The notes under the pieces: model-generated
Databases searched by the model: none
Told to the model about the DNA's origin: nothing
The model's input: the letters and a program-made list of their open reading frames with translations, nothing else
In this document: positions 16,761-24,712 of the stretch, piece by piece
How the letters are laid out: every line of letters starts with the position of its first letter
Position numbering within the stretch: the stretch's first letter is position 1
Assembly (NCBI GenBank): GCA_900553885.1
Contig: USFD01000003.1
Span: forward strand, 4,543 to 68,542
DNA length: 64,000 nt
Reading direction: 5' to 3'
DNA from: an uncultured Ruminococcus sp.
GTDB taxonomy: Bacteria > Bacillota > Clostridia > Lachnospirales > Lachnospiraceae
Position numbers and translations under genes: made by a program

Positions 16761-18123
16761 ATATGTACCGCTGCACCGCCTCGTCGCGGCCTACGCCGAG
16801 AAGTTCCTGTCCTTTCCGGTTGCAGTCCAGAATCTTCATATCATTTCCTACAACAAAGATCATATTCGGCGTGGCATCCAGTACGACGTTGGACATGGAC
16901 TCTGCTTTTGTCAGAGCATAGGGCATGCACATGGACTGTTCCGCCTTTCCCTGAAAAACAGCCACAGCCTTTTCCCGGCAGGTGGAATACCCGCAGGCGC
17001 CGCAGTTGAGTTCGTCGGCGGGAGAATATTTGCCTGTGGACCGGAGAATGCGGGTAATCTGCTCCTCTGACGGCATTGGATCGGAAAGCCTCCTGTCGCC
17101 GAATTTTTTTGCCATTTCCTCCGGGCTCATATCCGGCAGATTCCGGGCCGCCTTATAGGATACGGTATTTTCGATTTTTACTTTTGTTTTTACATATGAC
17201 GTATTCCAATGGGCGGAAGCAGGACCTTTCGCGCAGCCGCCTTCACAGACATTTGCCTCGATAAAACAGTGTTCCAGTTCTCCCCTCCGGAGACACTCCA
17301 GCATTTCCATACAGTTCTCCAGGCCGTCCACAAACACTTTATGATATCCGTCCGCCTCTTCTTCCGTTATAACCGACTGAATCACACCGCCGCTGACCGG
17401 ATAAAGCCGGTTGATCTTCGGATCCGGATTGCCCATGGGCTTATCTGCACAGGCGTGAATATCAATTCCCGCCTCTTTCAGCCAGACTGCCAGTTCTTCA
17501 AATGTAAGAATTCCGTCGATTGCCCCGGCCACTCTTTCATCTCCGGCCGCCTCCTGTTTTTTTGCAATACAGGGTCCCAGAAATACCACTTTCACATCCG
17601 GTCCGTACAGTTTTTTGATAAAGCGTCCGTGGGCTACCATGGGCGAAACTACAGGGGCCATCATTTCAGCACAGTCCGGGTAATATTTTTCTATCAGATC
17701 ATTTACGCTGGGACAGCAGGTAGTAATAATGTTTGGCATTTTTGCCTCACGGACCAGTTTCTTATACTCATTGGTTACCAGAGCGGCACCCTCTGCCGTC
17801 TCTCTTACTTCCGCAAATCCAAGCCGTTCCAGAGCATCCGCCACCTGTCCCGGTGTATCAAACTCCAGCACGCCCGCATAGGAAGGCGCTATGGAGATTA
17901 CCGTAGTACAGCCCTGACGCAGATATCCCTTTACCCGGTCCAGATCACTGGCAAATGTCTTGGCATTCTGCGGGCAGACTTCCAGGCAGCGGCCGCAGTT
18001 AATGCAGTGATCAACCATAATCCGGGCCTGTTCGTCTCTGACGGCAATGGCCTTCACCGCGCAGTGGCGCACACATTTATAGCAGTGACGGCATTTTGCG
18101 TCCTTAAAATCTATGACTTTCAT
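16738..18123 (-). CDS. sensory-type [FeFe]-hydrogenase (HydS-like) with PAS domain, frameshifted near C-terminus
   Basis: 461 residues up to a TGA. Two ferredoxin clusters open the protein (C11, C14, C17, C21 and C40, C43, C46, C50). H-cluster motifs follow: TTCCPSVN (L1), GPCIAKKQE (L2) and EANVCEGGCAKGP (L3), the altered forms seen in sensory groups rather than in catalytic hydrogenases. A CGACGYSTCREKA 4Fe-4S domain and the start of a PAS domain (ATPNMIFVVGNDMKILDCNR) come last. The frame stops inside the PAS domain just after a GGG at 16745-16747; removing one G would join it to the 16419-16760 frame and give a 567-residue protein. Either a sequencing error or a genuine break. Confidence 0.85.
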   Translation of the reverse strand: MKVIDFKDAKCRHCYKCVRHCAVKAIAVRDEQARIMVDHCINCGRCLEVCPQNAKTFASDLDRVKGYLRQGCTTVISIAPSYAGVLEFDTPGQVADALERLGFAEVRETAEGAALVTNEYKKLVREAKMPNIITTCCPSVNDLIEKYYPDCAEMMAPVVSPMVAHGRFIKKLYGPDVKVVFLGPCIAKKQEAAGDERVAGAIDGILTFEELAVWLKEAGIDIHACADKPMGNPDPKINRLYPVSGGVIQSVITEEEADGYHKVFVDGLENCMEMLECLRRGELEHCFIEANVCEGGCAKGPASAHWNTSYVKTKVKIENTVSYKAARNLPDMSPEEMAKKFGDRRLSDPMPSEEQITRILRSTGKYSPADELNCGACGYSTCREKAVAVFQGKAEQSMCMPYALTKAESMSNVVLDATPNMIFVVGNDMKILDCNRKGQELLGVGRDEAVQRYIFEFMEGY

Positions 18124-18153
18124 TCCGGCATATCCTCCTTTATCCCGGGAAAG

Positions 18154-18180
18154 CCGGACCGACCGGTATAATCGGTCCGG
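18154..18180 (-). terminator. hairpin between FMN reductase and hydrogenase genes
   Basis: Perfect nine-base arms CCGGACCGA / TCGGTCCGG. On the minus strand it is followed only by CTTTCCC, so it is a weak terminator or a leader hairpin of the hydrogenase transcript. Confidence 0.4.
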
Positions 18181-18279
18181 ACCGTGTGTAACATAATTAT
18201 TGTAACACAGCCTCCCGGCTTTCGTGAACCGGTTATGAAAGACAAAAATCAGTAAAAGGACAGAGAACCGTACGTCAGA

Positions 18280-18831
18280 CTATTTGATGGATTTTCCCAG
18301 CTCATAAGCTTCTTTTAATTCCGGTTTCCCCTCGATATCTCCCACATCTGCGTTGCCTCCGGCAAGGACATGGCCCAGATTCTTCCATCTTAAATGCTCC
18401 ATCAGGTGGTCATAGTAAAGAAGCACGTCGTCAAATCCGTTTCCCTCCGCAGCCATCAGAAGCGCGGAAGACCTGCCGTGCCCTCTGAGGAGGTTGCCGT
18501 CGCCCTCCTCCAGTGCAAACAGACGGTCCATTGCCGTCCGGATCTGGCCGCTCATGTTCCAGTAATACAGAGGTGTTGCAAGGATCACCACATCGCACTC
18601 CTTCACGGCCGGATAGATCTGATTCATATCATCCTTCTGAACACAGGGACATTCTCTGCTGCTGTGTCCGCCGAAGCATCCCCTGCAGCCATGAATCTCC
18701 ATCCCGCTTAAGAAAAATTCCGTCACCGTGTTTCCTGCGCTTTCTGCTCCTTCTGTGAAGGATTTTACAAGCGCTGATGTATTTCCCTTTTTTCTGGGAC
18801 TTCCGTTTAATATTACAATCTTCTTACCCAT
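18280..18831 (-). CDS. NADPH-dependent FMN reductase / flavodoxin-like protein
   Basis: A 183-residue flavodoxin-fold protein. The FMN phosphate loop is LNGSPRKKGNTSAL at residues 7-20. A cysteine cluster CRGCFGGHSSRECPC sits near residue 48-62, related to but spaced differently from the iron-sulfur flavoprotein motif. TPLYYWNMSGQIRTAMDR is the usual dimer/flavin segment. It follows the next flavoprotein by 33 bases and probably shares its transcript. Likely an oxidoreductase for quinones, nitro compounds or Fe-S-linked electron transfer; substrate unknown. Confidence 0.85.
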   Translation of the reverse strand: MGKKIVILNGSPRKKGNTSALVKSFTEGAESAGNTVTEFFLSGMEIHGCRGCFGGHSSRECPCVQKDDMNQIYPAVKECDVVILATPLYYWNMSGQIRTAMDRLFALEEGDGNLLRGHGRSSALLMAAEGNGFDDVLLYYDHLMEHLRWKNLGHVLAGGNADVGDIEGKPELKEAYELGKSIK

Positions 18832-18864
18832 ATGGTTTTCTCCTCCATTGCGTGATATTCCGGC

Positions 18865-19410
18865 TCAGATCTTATCAGCCAGGGCTGCCGCCTGAGCACA
18901 TCCGTCTGTCTTTTCGATATCGCCTGTATTCAGGACGCCGGGAATGAGTACTTCGCCGACCATCTTCCATTTATTTAATGCAGCTGTACGCTCCATAGGG
19001 ATCCGCACTCCGTCCAGGACTGTCATATCCTCTTCCTCACAGCAGGCAATAAGGGCACATTCTTTTCCGGCAATATCTTTCCCGCCTACTACAAGCGAAT
19101 AGATCCGGTCAATCACTGCCTTGATCTGAGACGGAATAGAATACCAGTAAACCGGCATGGTAAATACAAGCGCATCTGCATCTAAAATAGCAGGGGCTAT
19201 GGTGTTGAAATCATCGTCAAAGGTACAGGCCTTTCCTGTGCTGTAGCAGGTTTCACAGGCATGGCAGCCGCCCAGCTTCATCATGGCCGCGTCGAACCTT
19301 GTTACGGTGTGTCCTTTCTCTTCTGCCGCTTTAATGAAAGCGTCTGTCATAGCAAAACTGTTTCCGTTTTTCCTCGGGCTTCCTGTAATTACAACGATTT
19401 TTTTACTCAT
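18865..19410 (-). CDS. iron-sulfur flavoprotein-like FMN reductase
   Basis: A 181-residue flavodoxin-fold protein with ITGSPRKNGNSFAM at the FMN phosphate site (residues 8-21). CHACETCYSTGKAC is the compact CX2CX2CX5C cluster typical of iron-sulfur flavoproteins (Isf), so it likely carries one 4Fe-4S plus FMN. MPVYWYSIPSQIKAVIDR follows. AAGGAGAG precedes the ATG. It is divergent from an HxlR regulator and heads a two-gene operon. Probably induced by electrophile or oxidative stress through that regulator. Confidence 0.87.
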   Translation of the reverse strand: MSKKIVVITGSPRKNGNSFAMTDAFIKAAEEKGHTVTRFDAAMMKLGGCHACETCYSTGKACTFDDDFNTIAPAILDADALVFTMPVYWYSIPSQIKAVIDRIYSLVVGGKDIAGKECALIACCEEEDMTVLDGVRIPMERTAALNKWKMVGEVLIPGVLNTGDIEKTDGCAQAAALADKI

Positions 19411-19444
19411 AAGTCATCTCTCCTTTTTGTATTTCCCCGCGGGA

Positions 19445-19545
19445 TTGACATTCCCCGCTGCTGATATTACAATCATAGCAAGAATGTTCCATAAAACAAG
19501 TACGCACATAAAAGTGTGATACTTACAAAGAAGTTCAATACTTAC
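19445..19545. promoter_or_regulatory. divergent promoters with HxlR-type operator candidates
   Basis: Plus strand: TTGACA (19445-19450), 17-base spacer, TACAAT (19468-19473), reading to hxlR. Minus strand: TTGTTT and TATGAT about 16 bases apart in the same interval read to the flavoproteins. An imperfect dyad with AAGTACGCACA / TGTGATACTT arms (19498-19524) lies just upstream of the minus-strand -35, and ATACTTAC is repeated at 19519-19526 and 19538-19545. These are natural binding sites for the regulator. Confidence 0.55.
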
Positions 19546-19562
19546 CCAAAGGAGAGTGTAAA

Positions 19563-19895
19563 ATGGAAAAAAGATGTATTTCCAATGAAACTTTAAGTAC
19601 TACCGGATTCAGTTATACATTATCTCTGATCAACGGAAAATATAAAATGACCATCCTTTACACACTGATGGAATTCGGTGTGGTAAGATTCAACGAAATG
19701 AAAAAATATATCGGACAGATTTCCTATAAAACGCTGAGCTCCACGCTGAAAGAACTGGAAGCAGACCAGCTTGTCCACAGAGAAGAATATCCGCAGATTC
19801 CGCCCAAAGTAGAATACAGTCTGACGGAAAGAGGGAAATCACTGATCCCCATCCTGGACATGATGTGCGAATGGGGAGACAAAAACCGGCTTTGA
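19563..19895 (+). CDS. HxlR family transcriptional regulator
   Basis: A 110-residue winged-helix protein of HxlR size. Residues 18-35 (YTLSLINGKYKMTILYTL) and the recognition region KTLSSTLKELEADQLVHR are characteristic, as is the PPKVEYSLTERGKSL wing. A single Cys at residue 5 resembles the redox-sensing Cys of YodB/HypR-type members. It is divergent from two flavoproteins and most likely controls them. Its stop codon lies in the loop of its own terminator. Confidence 0.9.
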   Translation: MEKRCISNETLSTTGFSYTLSLINGKYKMTILYTLMEFGVVRFNEMKKYIGQISYKTLSSTLKELEADQLVHREEYPQIPPKVEYSLTERGKSLIPILDMMCEWGDKNRL

Positions 19896-19907
19896 ACAGC
19901 CGGTTTT
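19881..19907 (+). terminator. intrinsic terminator of hxlR gene
   Basis: Arms AAAAACCGGC and GCCGGTTTTT around an eight-base loop that contains the hxlR stop codon, then TGTCTTC. The interval 19908-20148 beyond it is AT-rich with no gene seen. Confidence 0.8.
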
Positions 19908-20148
19908 TGTCTTCATACTATTTGTCATCATCTCACCCTCCTGTTTCCTCTGAAACTGCGCCTCTGTCCGTGTTTTATGCTATTTTCCGTTTCAATAAAA
20001 TCTTTTCATATTTTTACATGTTCAATTAACCCTCAATTTAACAGCCGCATAATGAAATAGCAAATATTTATATTTGATTCTTTTTATAGATTTAAACTGT
20101 ATATGCTGAATTACGCCGCGGGTACGGCTAAAATTTTTCTTTCACAGG

Positions 20149-20209
20149 TTGACATATACCGCCATGGGGTATATATTATATATGCAGATAAAAATACCCC
20201 GTAGGGGTT
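20149..20209 (+). promoter_or_regulatory. csoR-copA promoter with CsoR operator candidates
   Basis: TTGACA (20149-20154), 17-base spacer, TATATT (20172-20177). Two GC-box dyads of CsoR type are present: TATACCGCCATGGGGTATA overlapping the spacer and -10, and ATACCCCGTAGGGGT at 20194-20208 around the transcription start. Cu(I) binding by CsoR would release both. Confidence 0.75.
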
Positions 20210-20229
20210 TGAAGGGAGGCTGTAAATAG

Positions 20230-20541
20230 GTGGAAGAAAATAAAACATGCTCAGCCTGTAAACACAGGACAAAAGAACGCTCGGAAAAAGAGCGGCGGAA
20301 TATGCTGAACCGCCTGAACCGTATTGAAGGTCAGGTGCGCGGCATCAAAAAGATGGTAGAAAATGATGTCTATTGTCCGGATATCCTGATTCAGGTATCC
20401 GCAGTCAACGCAGCACTGAACAGTTTTAATAAAGTTCTTCTGGCGGAGCATATCCGCACCTGTGTTGCGGAAGATATAAAGGAAGGAAAGGACGAGACCA
20501 TCGACGAGCTGGTTCTTGTCCTGCAGAAACTGATGAAATAA
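20230..20541 (+). CDS. csoR: CsoR family copper-sensing repressor
   Basis: A 103-residue all-helical repressor. GTG at 20230 is the start; GGGAGG lies about 11 bases upstream. The DUF156 core RLNRIEGQVRGIKKMVEND is followed by YCPDILIQ and EHIRTC, which supply the Cys-His-Cys copper triad. The N-terminus has an additional CSACKHR motif. It is directly upstream of copA, giving an auto-regulated copper efflux operon. Confidence 0.93.
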   Translation: MEENKTCSACKHRTKERSEKERRNMLNRLNRIEGQVRGIKKMVENDVYCPDILIQVSAVNAALNSFNKVLLAEHIRTCVAEDIKEGKDETIDELVLVLQKLMK

Positions 20542-20565
20542 CAGCAATTTTCAGGAGGTTTTATT

Positions 20566-23112
20566 ATGGAACAATATAATGTAACGGGCATGAGCTGTGC
20601 GGCGTGCAGCGCCCGGGTCGAAAAAGCCGTCTCCAAAGTTCCGGGAGTCACGTCCTGTTCTGTAAGTCTGCTGACCAATTCTATGGGAGTGGAAGGAACC
20701 GCGTCTCCGTCCGATATCATTGCCGCTGTCGAAGCGGCCGGATACGGTGCCTCGGAGAAAGGGCACCACGCAGCGGAACAGGCCGGAGGAAGCGGTGTCT
20801 CCATTGCGGAGGCGGAAGATTCCCTGAAAGACAGGGAAACGCCGAAAATGAAACGGAGACTGATCGCCTCGATCTGCTTCTGGGTACCGCTGATGTATAT
20901 TTCCATGGGACATATGATGTGGAACTGGCCGCTGCCCTCCGTTCTCGCAGACAATCATATGGCCATCGGTCTGGTTGAGCTGCTGCTCACAACCGCGGTC
21001 ATGGTGATCAATCAGAAGTTCTTTGTCAACGGATTTAAAGGACTGATCCACGGCGGACCGAATATGGATACACTGGTAGCCCTTGGGGCCAGCGCTTCCT
21101 ACGTGTACAGTCTCTATGCCCTGTTTGCCATGTCCGCCGCCCTGACTCAGGGAGATGCGGCAGGCGCCATGTCCTATATGCATGAATTTTATTTTGAATC
21201 AGCCGCCACGATCCTGACGCTGATCACAGTCGGAAAACTGCTGGAGGCTATCTCAAAAGGCCGTACCACGGACGCCCTGAAAGGCCTCATGAAACTGGCT
21301 CCGAAAACAGCCACTGTGATCCGGAACGGTTCTGAGGAAGTCGTTTCCATAGAACAGGTACGAAAAGGCGACATCTTCGTTGTAAAACCCGGCGAGAATA
21401 TCCCGGTAGACGGTATCGTGCTGGAAGGCACCAGCGCGGTCAATGAATCCGCTCTCACCGGCGAGAGTATCCCGGTCGATAAAAATGCCGGCGACGCTGT
21501 CTCGGCGGCAACTCTGAATCAGTCCGGCTATCTCCGGTGCGAGGCGTCCCGTGTAGGCGAGGATACTACACTGTCCCAGATCATTCAGATGGTCAGCGAC
21601 GCTGCGGCAACAAAAGCGCCCATCGCCAAAGTAGCGGACCGTGTATCAGGCGTATTCGTTCCCGCCGTGATCGCCATTGCCATCGTCACACTGATCGTAT
21701 GGCTCCTTGCCGGACAGACAGTAGGGTTCGCTCTTGCAAGAGCGATCTCCGTGCTTGTCATCAGCTGCCCCTGCGCGCTGGGACTGGCCACTCCTGTAGC
21801 CATCATGGTAGGCAACGGCATGGGAGCAAAGAACGGTATTATGTTTAAGACCGCTGTATCACTGGAAGAAGCCGGCAAGACACAGATCGTTGCTCTTGAT
21901 AAGACCGGAACGATCACCAGCGGCGAGCCGAAAGTAACCGATATGATCCCTGCGGACGGGGTTACGGAACAGGAGCTTCTCTCCTATGCATATGCCCTGG
22001 AGAAAAAGAGCGAGCATCCGCTTGCCCGCGCCGTCATTGTAAAAGCAGAGGAAAACGGACAGAAGGATTCCCTGAAGCAGCTTGAGGCTGAAGAATTCCA
22101 GGCTGTGCCGGGCAACGGACTTTCCGGAAAGATCGGCGGTTCTCTGATCTGCGGCGGCAACCTGAAATTTATCAGCCAGAACACCGAGATATCCGAAGCG
22201 ACTTCCCAGACCGCCGGCCGGCTTGCAGAGGAAGGGAAAACCCCTCTGTTCTTCAGCAGGGACGGCAGACTGATGGGGATCATCGCCGTAGCTGACGTCA
22301 TTAAAGAGGACAGCCCGAAAGCCATCCGAGAGCTCCAGAATATGGGCATCCGCGTTGTCATGCTGACCGGCGACAACGAGCGTACCGCAAAAGCCATCGG
22401 AGCTCAGGCCGGTGTGGATGAAGTCATCGCAGGCGTACTGCCTGACGGAAAGGAAAGCGTCATCCGCTCCCTGAAGAAAAAAGGCAAAGTGGCAATGGTA
22501 GGCGACGGCATCAACGACGCCCCGGCTCTTACCAGAGCTGACATGGGTATCGCCATCGGAGCCGGCACGGATATCGCCATCGACGCCGCGGATGTGGTCC
22601 TGATGAAGAGCAGGCTTACCGATGTTCCTGCGGCGATCCGCTTAAGCCGCGCGACGCTGCGCAACATCCACGAGAACCTGTTCTGGGCATTCTTCTACAA
22701 TGCCATCGGTATTCCGCTGGCGGCCGGCGTATGGATCCCGCTGTTCGGATGGCAGTTAAATCCGATGTTCGGAGCCGCGGCCATGAGCCTTTCCAGCTTC
22801 TGTGTCGTAAGCAATGCACTGCGTCTTAACTGGTTCAAAATGTATGATTCCAGTAAAGATAGAAAAATCAAAACAAAGAAACAAAACAAGGAGGAGATAA
22901 CAATGACAAAAACAATAAAAATCGAAGGAATGATGTGCGGACACTGCGAGGCTACTGTAAAGAAAGCCCTTGAGGCTCTCGATCAGGTAGATGCAGCTGA
23001 AGTAAGCCATGAGGCAGGCACAGCCGTTGTAACACTCAACTCTGACGTAAGCGACGACGTACTGAAAAAGACTGTAGAAGATAAAGACTACAAAGTCGTG
23101 GGAATCGAATAA
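20566..23112 (+). CDS. copA: copper-exporting P1B-type ATPase with fused C-terminal CopZ domain
   Basis: 848 residues. An N-terminal heavy-metal domain carries GMSCAAC (C11, C14). The membrane CPC motif is at residues 401-403 (SCPCALGLATP), the phosphorylation motif DKTGT at 445, SEHPLA and GDGINDAPAL follow. The ATPase body ends near residue 765; a Lys-rich linker (KDRKIKTKKQNKEE) then leads into a second heavy-metal domain with GMMCGHC (C791, C794). The linker DNA contains a strong ribosome site just before an ATG at 22903, so the tail may also be made as a separate chaperone. Exports Cu(I) across the plasma membrane. Confidence 0.94.
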   Translation: MEQYNVTGMSCAACSARVEKAVSKVPGVTSCSVSLLTNSMGVEGTASPSDIIAAVEAAGYGASEKGHHAAEQAGGSGVSIAEAEDSLKDRETPKMKRRLIASICFWVPLMYISMGHMMWNWPLPSVLADNHMAIGLVELLLTTAVMVINQKFFVNGFKGLIHGGPNMDTLVALGASASYVYSLYALFAMSAALTQGDAAGAMSYMHEFYFESAATILTLITVGKLLEAISKGRTTDALKGLMKLAPKTATVIRNGSEEVVSIEQVRKGDIFVVKPGENIPVDGIVLEGTSAVNESALTGESIPVDKNAGDAVSAATLNQSGYLRCEASRVGEDTTLSQIIQMVSDAAATKAPIAKVADRVSGVFVPAVIAIAIVTLIVWLLAGQTVGFALARAISVLVISCPCALGLATPVAIMVGNGMGAKNGIMFKTAVSLEEAGKTQIVALDKTGTITSGEPKVTDMIPADGVTEQELLSYAYALEKKSEHPLARAVIVKAEENGQKDSLKQLEAEEFQAVPGNGLSGKIGGSLICGGNLKFISQNTEISEATSQTAGRLAEEGKTPLFFSRDGRLMGIIAVADVIKEDSPKAIRELQNMGIRVVMLTGDNERTAKAIGAQAGVDEVIAGVLPDGKESVIRSLKKKGKVAMVGDGINDAPALTRADMGIAIGAGTDIAIDAADVVLMKSRLTDVPAAIRLSRATLRNIHENLFWAFFYNAIGIPLAAGVWIPLFGWQLNPMFGAAAMSLSSFCVVSNALRLNWFKMYDSSKDRKIKTKKQNKEEITMTKTIKIEGMMCGHCEATVKKALEALDQVDAAEVSHEAGTAVVTLNSDVSDDVLKKTVEDKDYKVVGIE
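22903..23112 (+). CDS. copZ: internal start: CopZ-like copper chaperone within copA frame
   Basis: ATG at 22903 is in frame with copA and is preceded by AAGGAGGAGATAAC, a near-ideal Shine-Dalgarno site six to seven bases away. Starting here gives a 69-residue protein, MTKTIKIEGMMCGHCEATVK onwards, which is exactly a complete CopZ with the MxCxxC copper site. The spacer before it is A-rich and looks like former intergenic DNA lacking a stop codon. Both the fused and free forms are plausible; only sequence supports the free form. Confidence 0.55.
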   Translation: MTKTIKIEGMMCGHCEATVKKALEALDQVDAAEVSHEAGTAVVTLNSDVSDDVLKKTVEDKDYKVVGIE

Positions 23113-23141
23113 ATACAATATCCGGTTTTATCCCTGACCTG

Positions 23142-23183
23142 AAAATACCGGGCAGACCTCAAATGAGATCCGCCCGGTATTTT
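23142..23183 (+). terminator. terminator of csoR-copA operon
   Basis: Twelve-base arms AAAATACCGGGC / GCCCGGTATTTT with TTTC following. Confidence 0.8.
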
Positions 23184-23252
23184 CTTACCGGAAACTGACA
23201 AAAAAACATAGACAGAATAGGGAAATAACATTGTCAAGTTTTTTCAGATTCT

Positions 23253-23678
23253 TCACACCTGCTCACTGCCCAGTTCAATCCGCATATCGCAGGAACTGCA
23301 TCCGATCACAGTATGACCGTCTCTGTTTGATATGACACCAATCTTCCCGCCGCAGAACGGGCAGACTTTCCGGATCTCTTTCCCGGACTTTGCCTCCTGC
23401 ATCCAATTGACAAATCCGGCGATATCCGTGTTTTTGTCGTTGCAGTATGACGTCCAGTCCTCTCCCAGCGGTTTCTGAAGCATTCCGGTCTCGTCGAATA
23501 TAACCTTATCTCCTTCGTTAATCTCATTATCATAGAGCAGCTGATCCGGCATTCTGCAGGTACTCTCCTCCCCGTCGGGCGACTGAAGGGTAACAAGCGC
23601 CGTTACCGGCTGGTCTTCTGATCTTTCTTCACATCCGTAGTCAAGGTCTTCTTCTATTTTTAATACAGTATATATCAT
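23253..23678 (-). CDS. small protein with C-terminal zinc ribbon, unknown function
   Basis: A 141-residue soluble, acidic protein. The C-terminal 40 residues contain VCPFCGGKIGVI and IGCSSCDMRI, a four-cysteine zinc-ribbon knuckle pair. The N-terminal 90 residues (MIYTVLKIEEDLDYGCEE) show no familiar fold to me. GAAAGGAAAAGAG precedes the ATG. The leader contains one end of a dispersed repeat also found at 27.8-28.0 kb. Confidence 0.7.
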   Translation of the reverse strand: MIYTVLKIEEDLDYGCEERSEDQPVTALVTLQSPDGEESTCRMPDQLLYDNEINEGDKVIFDETGMLQKPLGEDWTSYCNDKNTDIAGFVNWMQEAKSGKEIRKVCPFCGGKIGVISNRDGHTVIGCSSCDMRIELGSEQV

Positions 23679-23725
23679 TTCTCTTTTCCTTTCATTCTGT
23701 AAAATATCACATTTCCCTGCTTATA

Positions 23726-23753
23726 ACAGTTCAGCCCGCGCCATTTGCAAAGC
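23726..23753 (-). repeat. partial copy (one terminus) of the dispersed structured repeat
   Basis: These 28 bases match the complement of 27938-27965 at 27 of 28 positions. Both copies lie in the leader of a gene and point the same way relative to it; the rest of the element is not here. Confidence 0.7.
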
Positions 23754-23899
23754 TGAGTTGCCACATTTATTCTAACATATCCGGGCATACCTTGACCAAA
23801 AATTACCGGAAATGCTACAATGCATTTATCGCATGCGGCGATCAGACAAATACTGCCGCACTCGAATACTAACATTGGTCACAATTAAGGAGCAGCATA

Positions 23900-24337
23900 A
23901 TGGATATTAAAGTTTATCATACATTACACAAGGATGCCGTTAAAATCAGAAAAGAAGTGTTTATGGAAGAACAGGGATTCCACGATGAATTTGACGAAAC
24001 GGACGGGAACGCTGTTCATCTTGTGCTGTACATAGACCAGATTCCCGCTGCCACGTGCCGGTTTTTCTCCGGACAGACACAGGGAGAATATATCGTCGGG
24101 CGGATCGCCGTTGAAAAAGAATTCCGCGGAAAACATCTGGGTTCCCGGATCCTTTCCGCCGCTGAATCCGAGATCAGAAACTCTGGCGGAAGCACAGTCC
24201 GTCTGCACGCCCAGCAGCAGGCAAGACCCTTTTATGAAAAGCAGGGCTATACTGCTTTCGGAGAACCGGATTTTGAGGAAGACTGCCCTCATATCTGGAT
24301 GGAGAAAGCGCTGGGCCGTCCTAAAACAAACCATTAA
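23900..24337 (+). CDS. GNAT family N-acetyltransferase
   Basis: A 145-residue acetyltransferase of the ElaA/YjcF-like type. The opening KIRKEVFMEEQGFHDEFDETD and the acetyl-CoA loop VEKEFRGKHLGSRIL (V/I-x-x-x-x-R-G-x-G/H-x-G) are clear, followed by RLHAQQQARPFYEKQGYTAF. AAGGAGCAGC precedes the ATG. Substrate unknown. Single gene. Confidence 0.9.
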   Translation: MDIKVYHTLHKDAVKIRKEVFMEEQGFHDEFDETDGNAVHLVLYIDQIPAATCRFFSGQTQGEYIVGRIAVEKEFRGKHLGSRILSAAESEIRNSGGSTVRLHAQQQARPFYEKQGYTAFGEPDFEEDCPHIWMEKALGRPKTNH

Positions 24338-24358
24338 TATGTATATTAATGTGTGTAA

Positions 24359-24523
24359 TCAGGGAAGCCTGGCGGAACATCCGCCGCGGTTGATAAATCC
24401 AATGCTCTCCATCTTCTCCCGGACATCCGCAAAGACTCCTGTTTTCTCACGAACCATACGGAAATCTGTCATTCCCGGGCAGTAATCTTCCTGTTGCATA
24501 CATCCGATCATTCCTGGTTTCAT
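24359..24523 (-). pseudogene. remnant of a CGGC-domain protein
   Basis: Minus-strand ATG at 24523 (GGGGAG upstream) opens 54 codons reading MKPGMIGCMQQEDYCPGMTD, then FRMVREKTGVF and GFINRGGCSARLP before a stop. This is the first half of the CGGC-domain family, whose members begin MKxGxIRCMQTEDxCPGTTDF and continue past a GFINCGGCPGKK motif to about 110-130 residues. Here the first Cys of CGGC is Arg and the reading frame ends straight after, so it is a degraded 5' fragment at the edge of an AT-richer segment. Confidence 0.7.
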
Positions 24524-24641
24524 TTTCAACTCCCCTCTTCTTCCGCTTTATTTTCACACATCACGAATATGTTTCACGATTAAAGCAACATACAAAGATT
24601 TGATAGGCAGCAGCCACATTCTTCCCCGAAAATAAAAAGCA

Positions 24642-24689
24642 TTGACTTATGTACGAAATCGGATATAATAAGACATGTACGAAATCGGA
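24642..24689 (+). promoter_or_regulatory. promoter of MarR-MFS operon with two direct repeats
   Basis: TTGACT (24642-24647), 16-base spacer, TATAAT (24664-24669). The 15-mer ATGTACGAAATCGGA occurs exactly twice, at 24649-24663 (inside the spacer) and 24675-24689 (around the transcription start), 26 bases apart. Likely operators of the MarR protein encoded next. Confidence 0.65.
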
Positions 24690-24712
24690 CATTTGGGAAG
24701 GAGAGATATATT

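Noticed and set aside
20101..20148. Additional gene upstream of csoR
   Set aside because: Short AT-rich stretch with no ribosome site or frame; only promoter elements seen.
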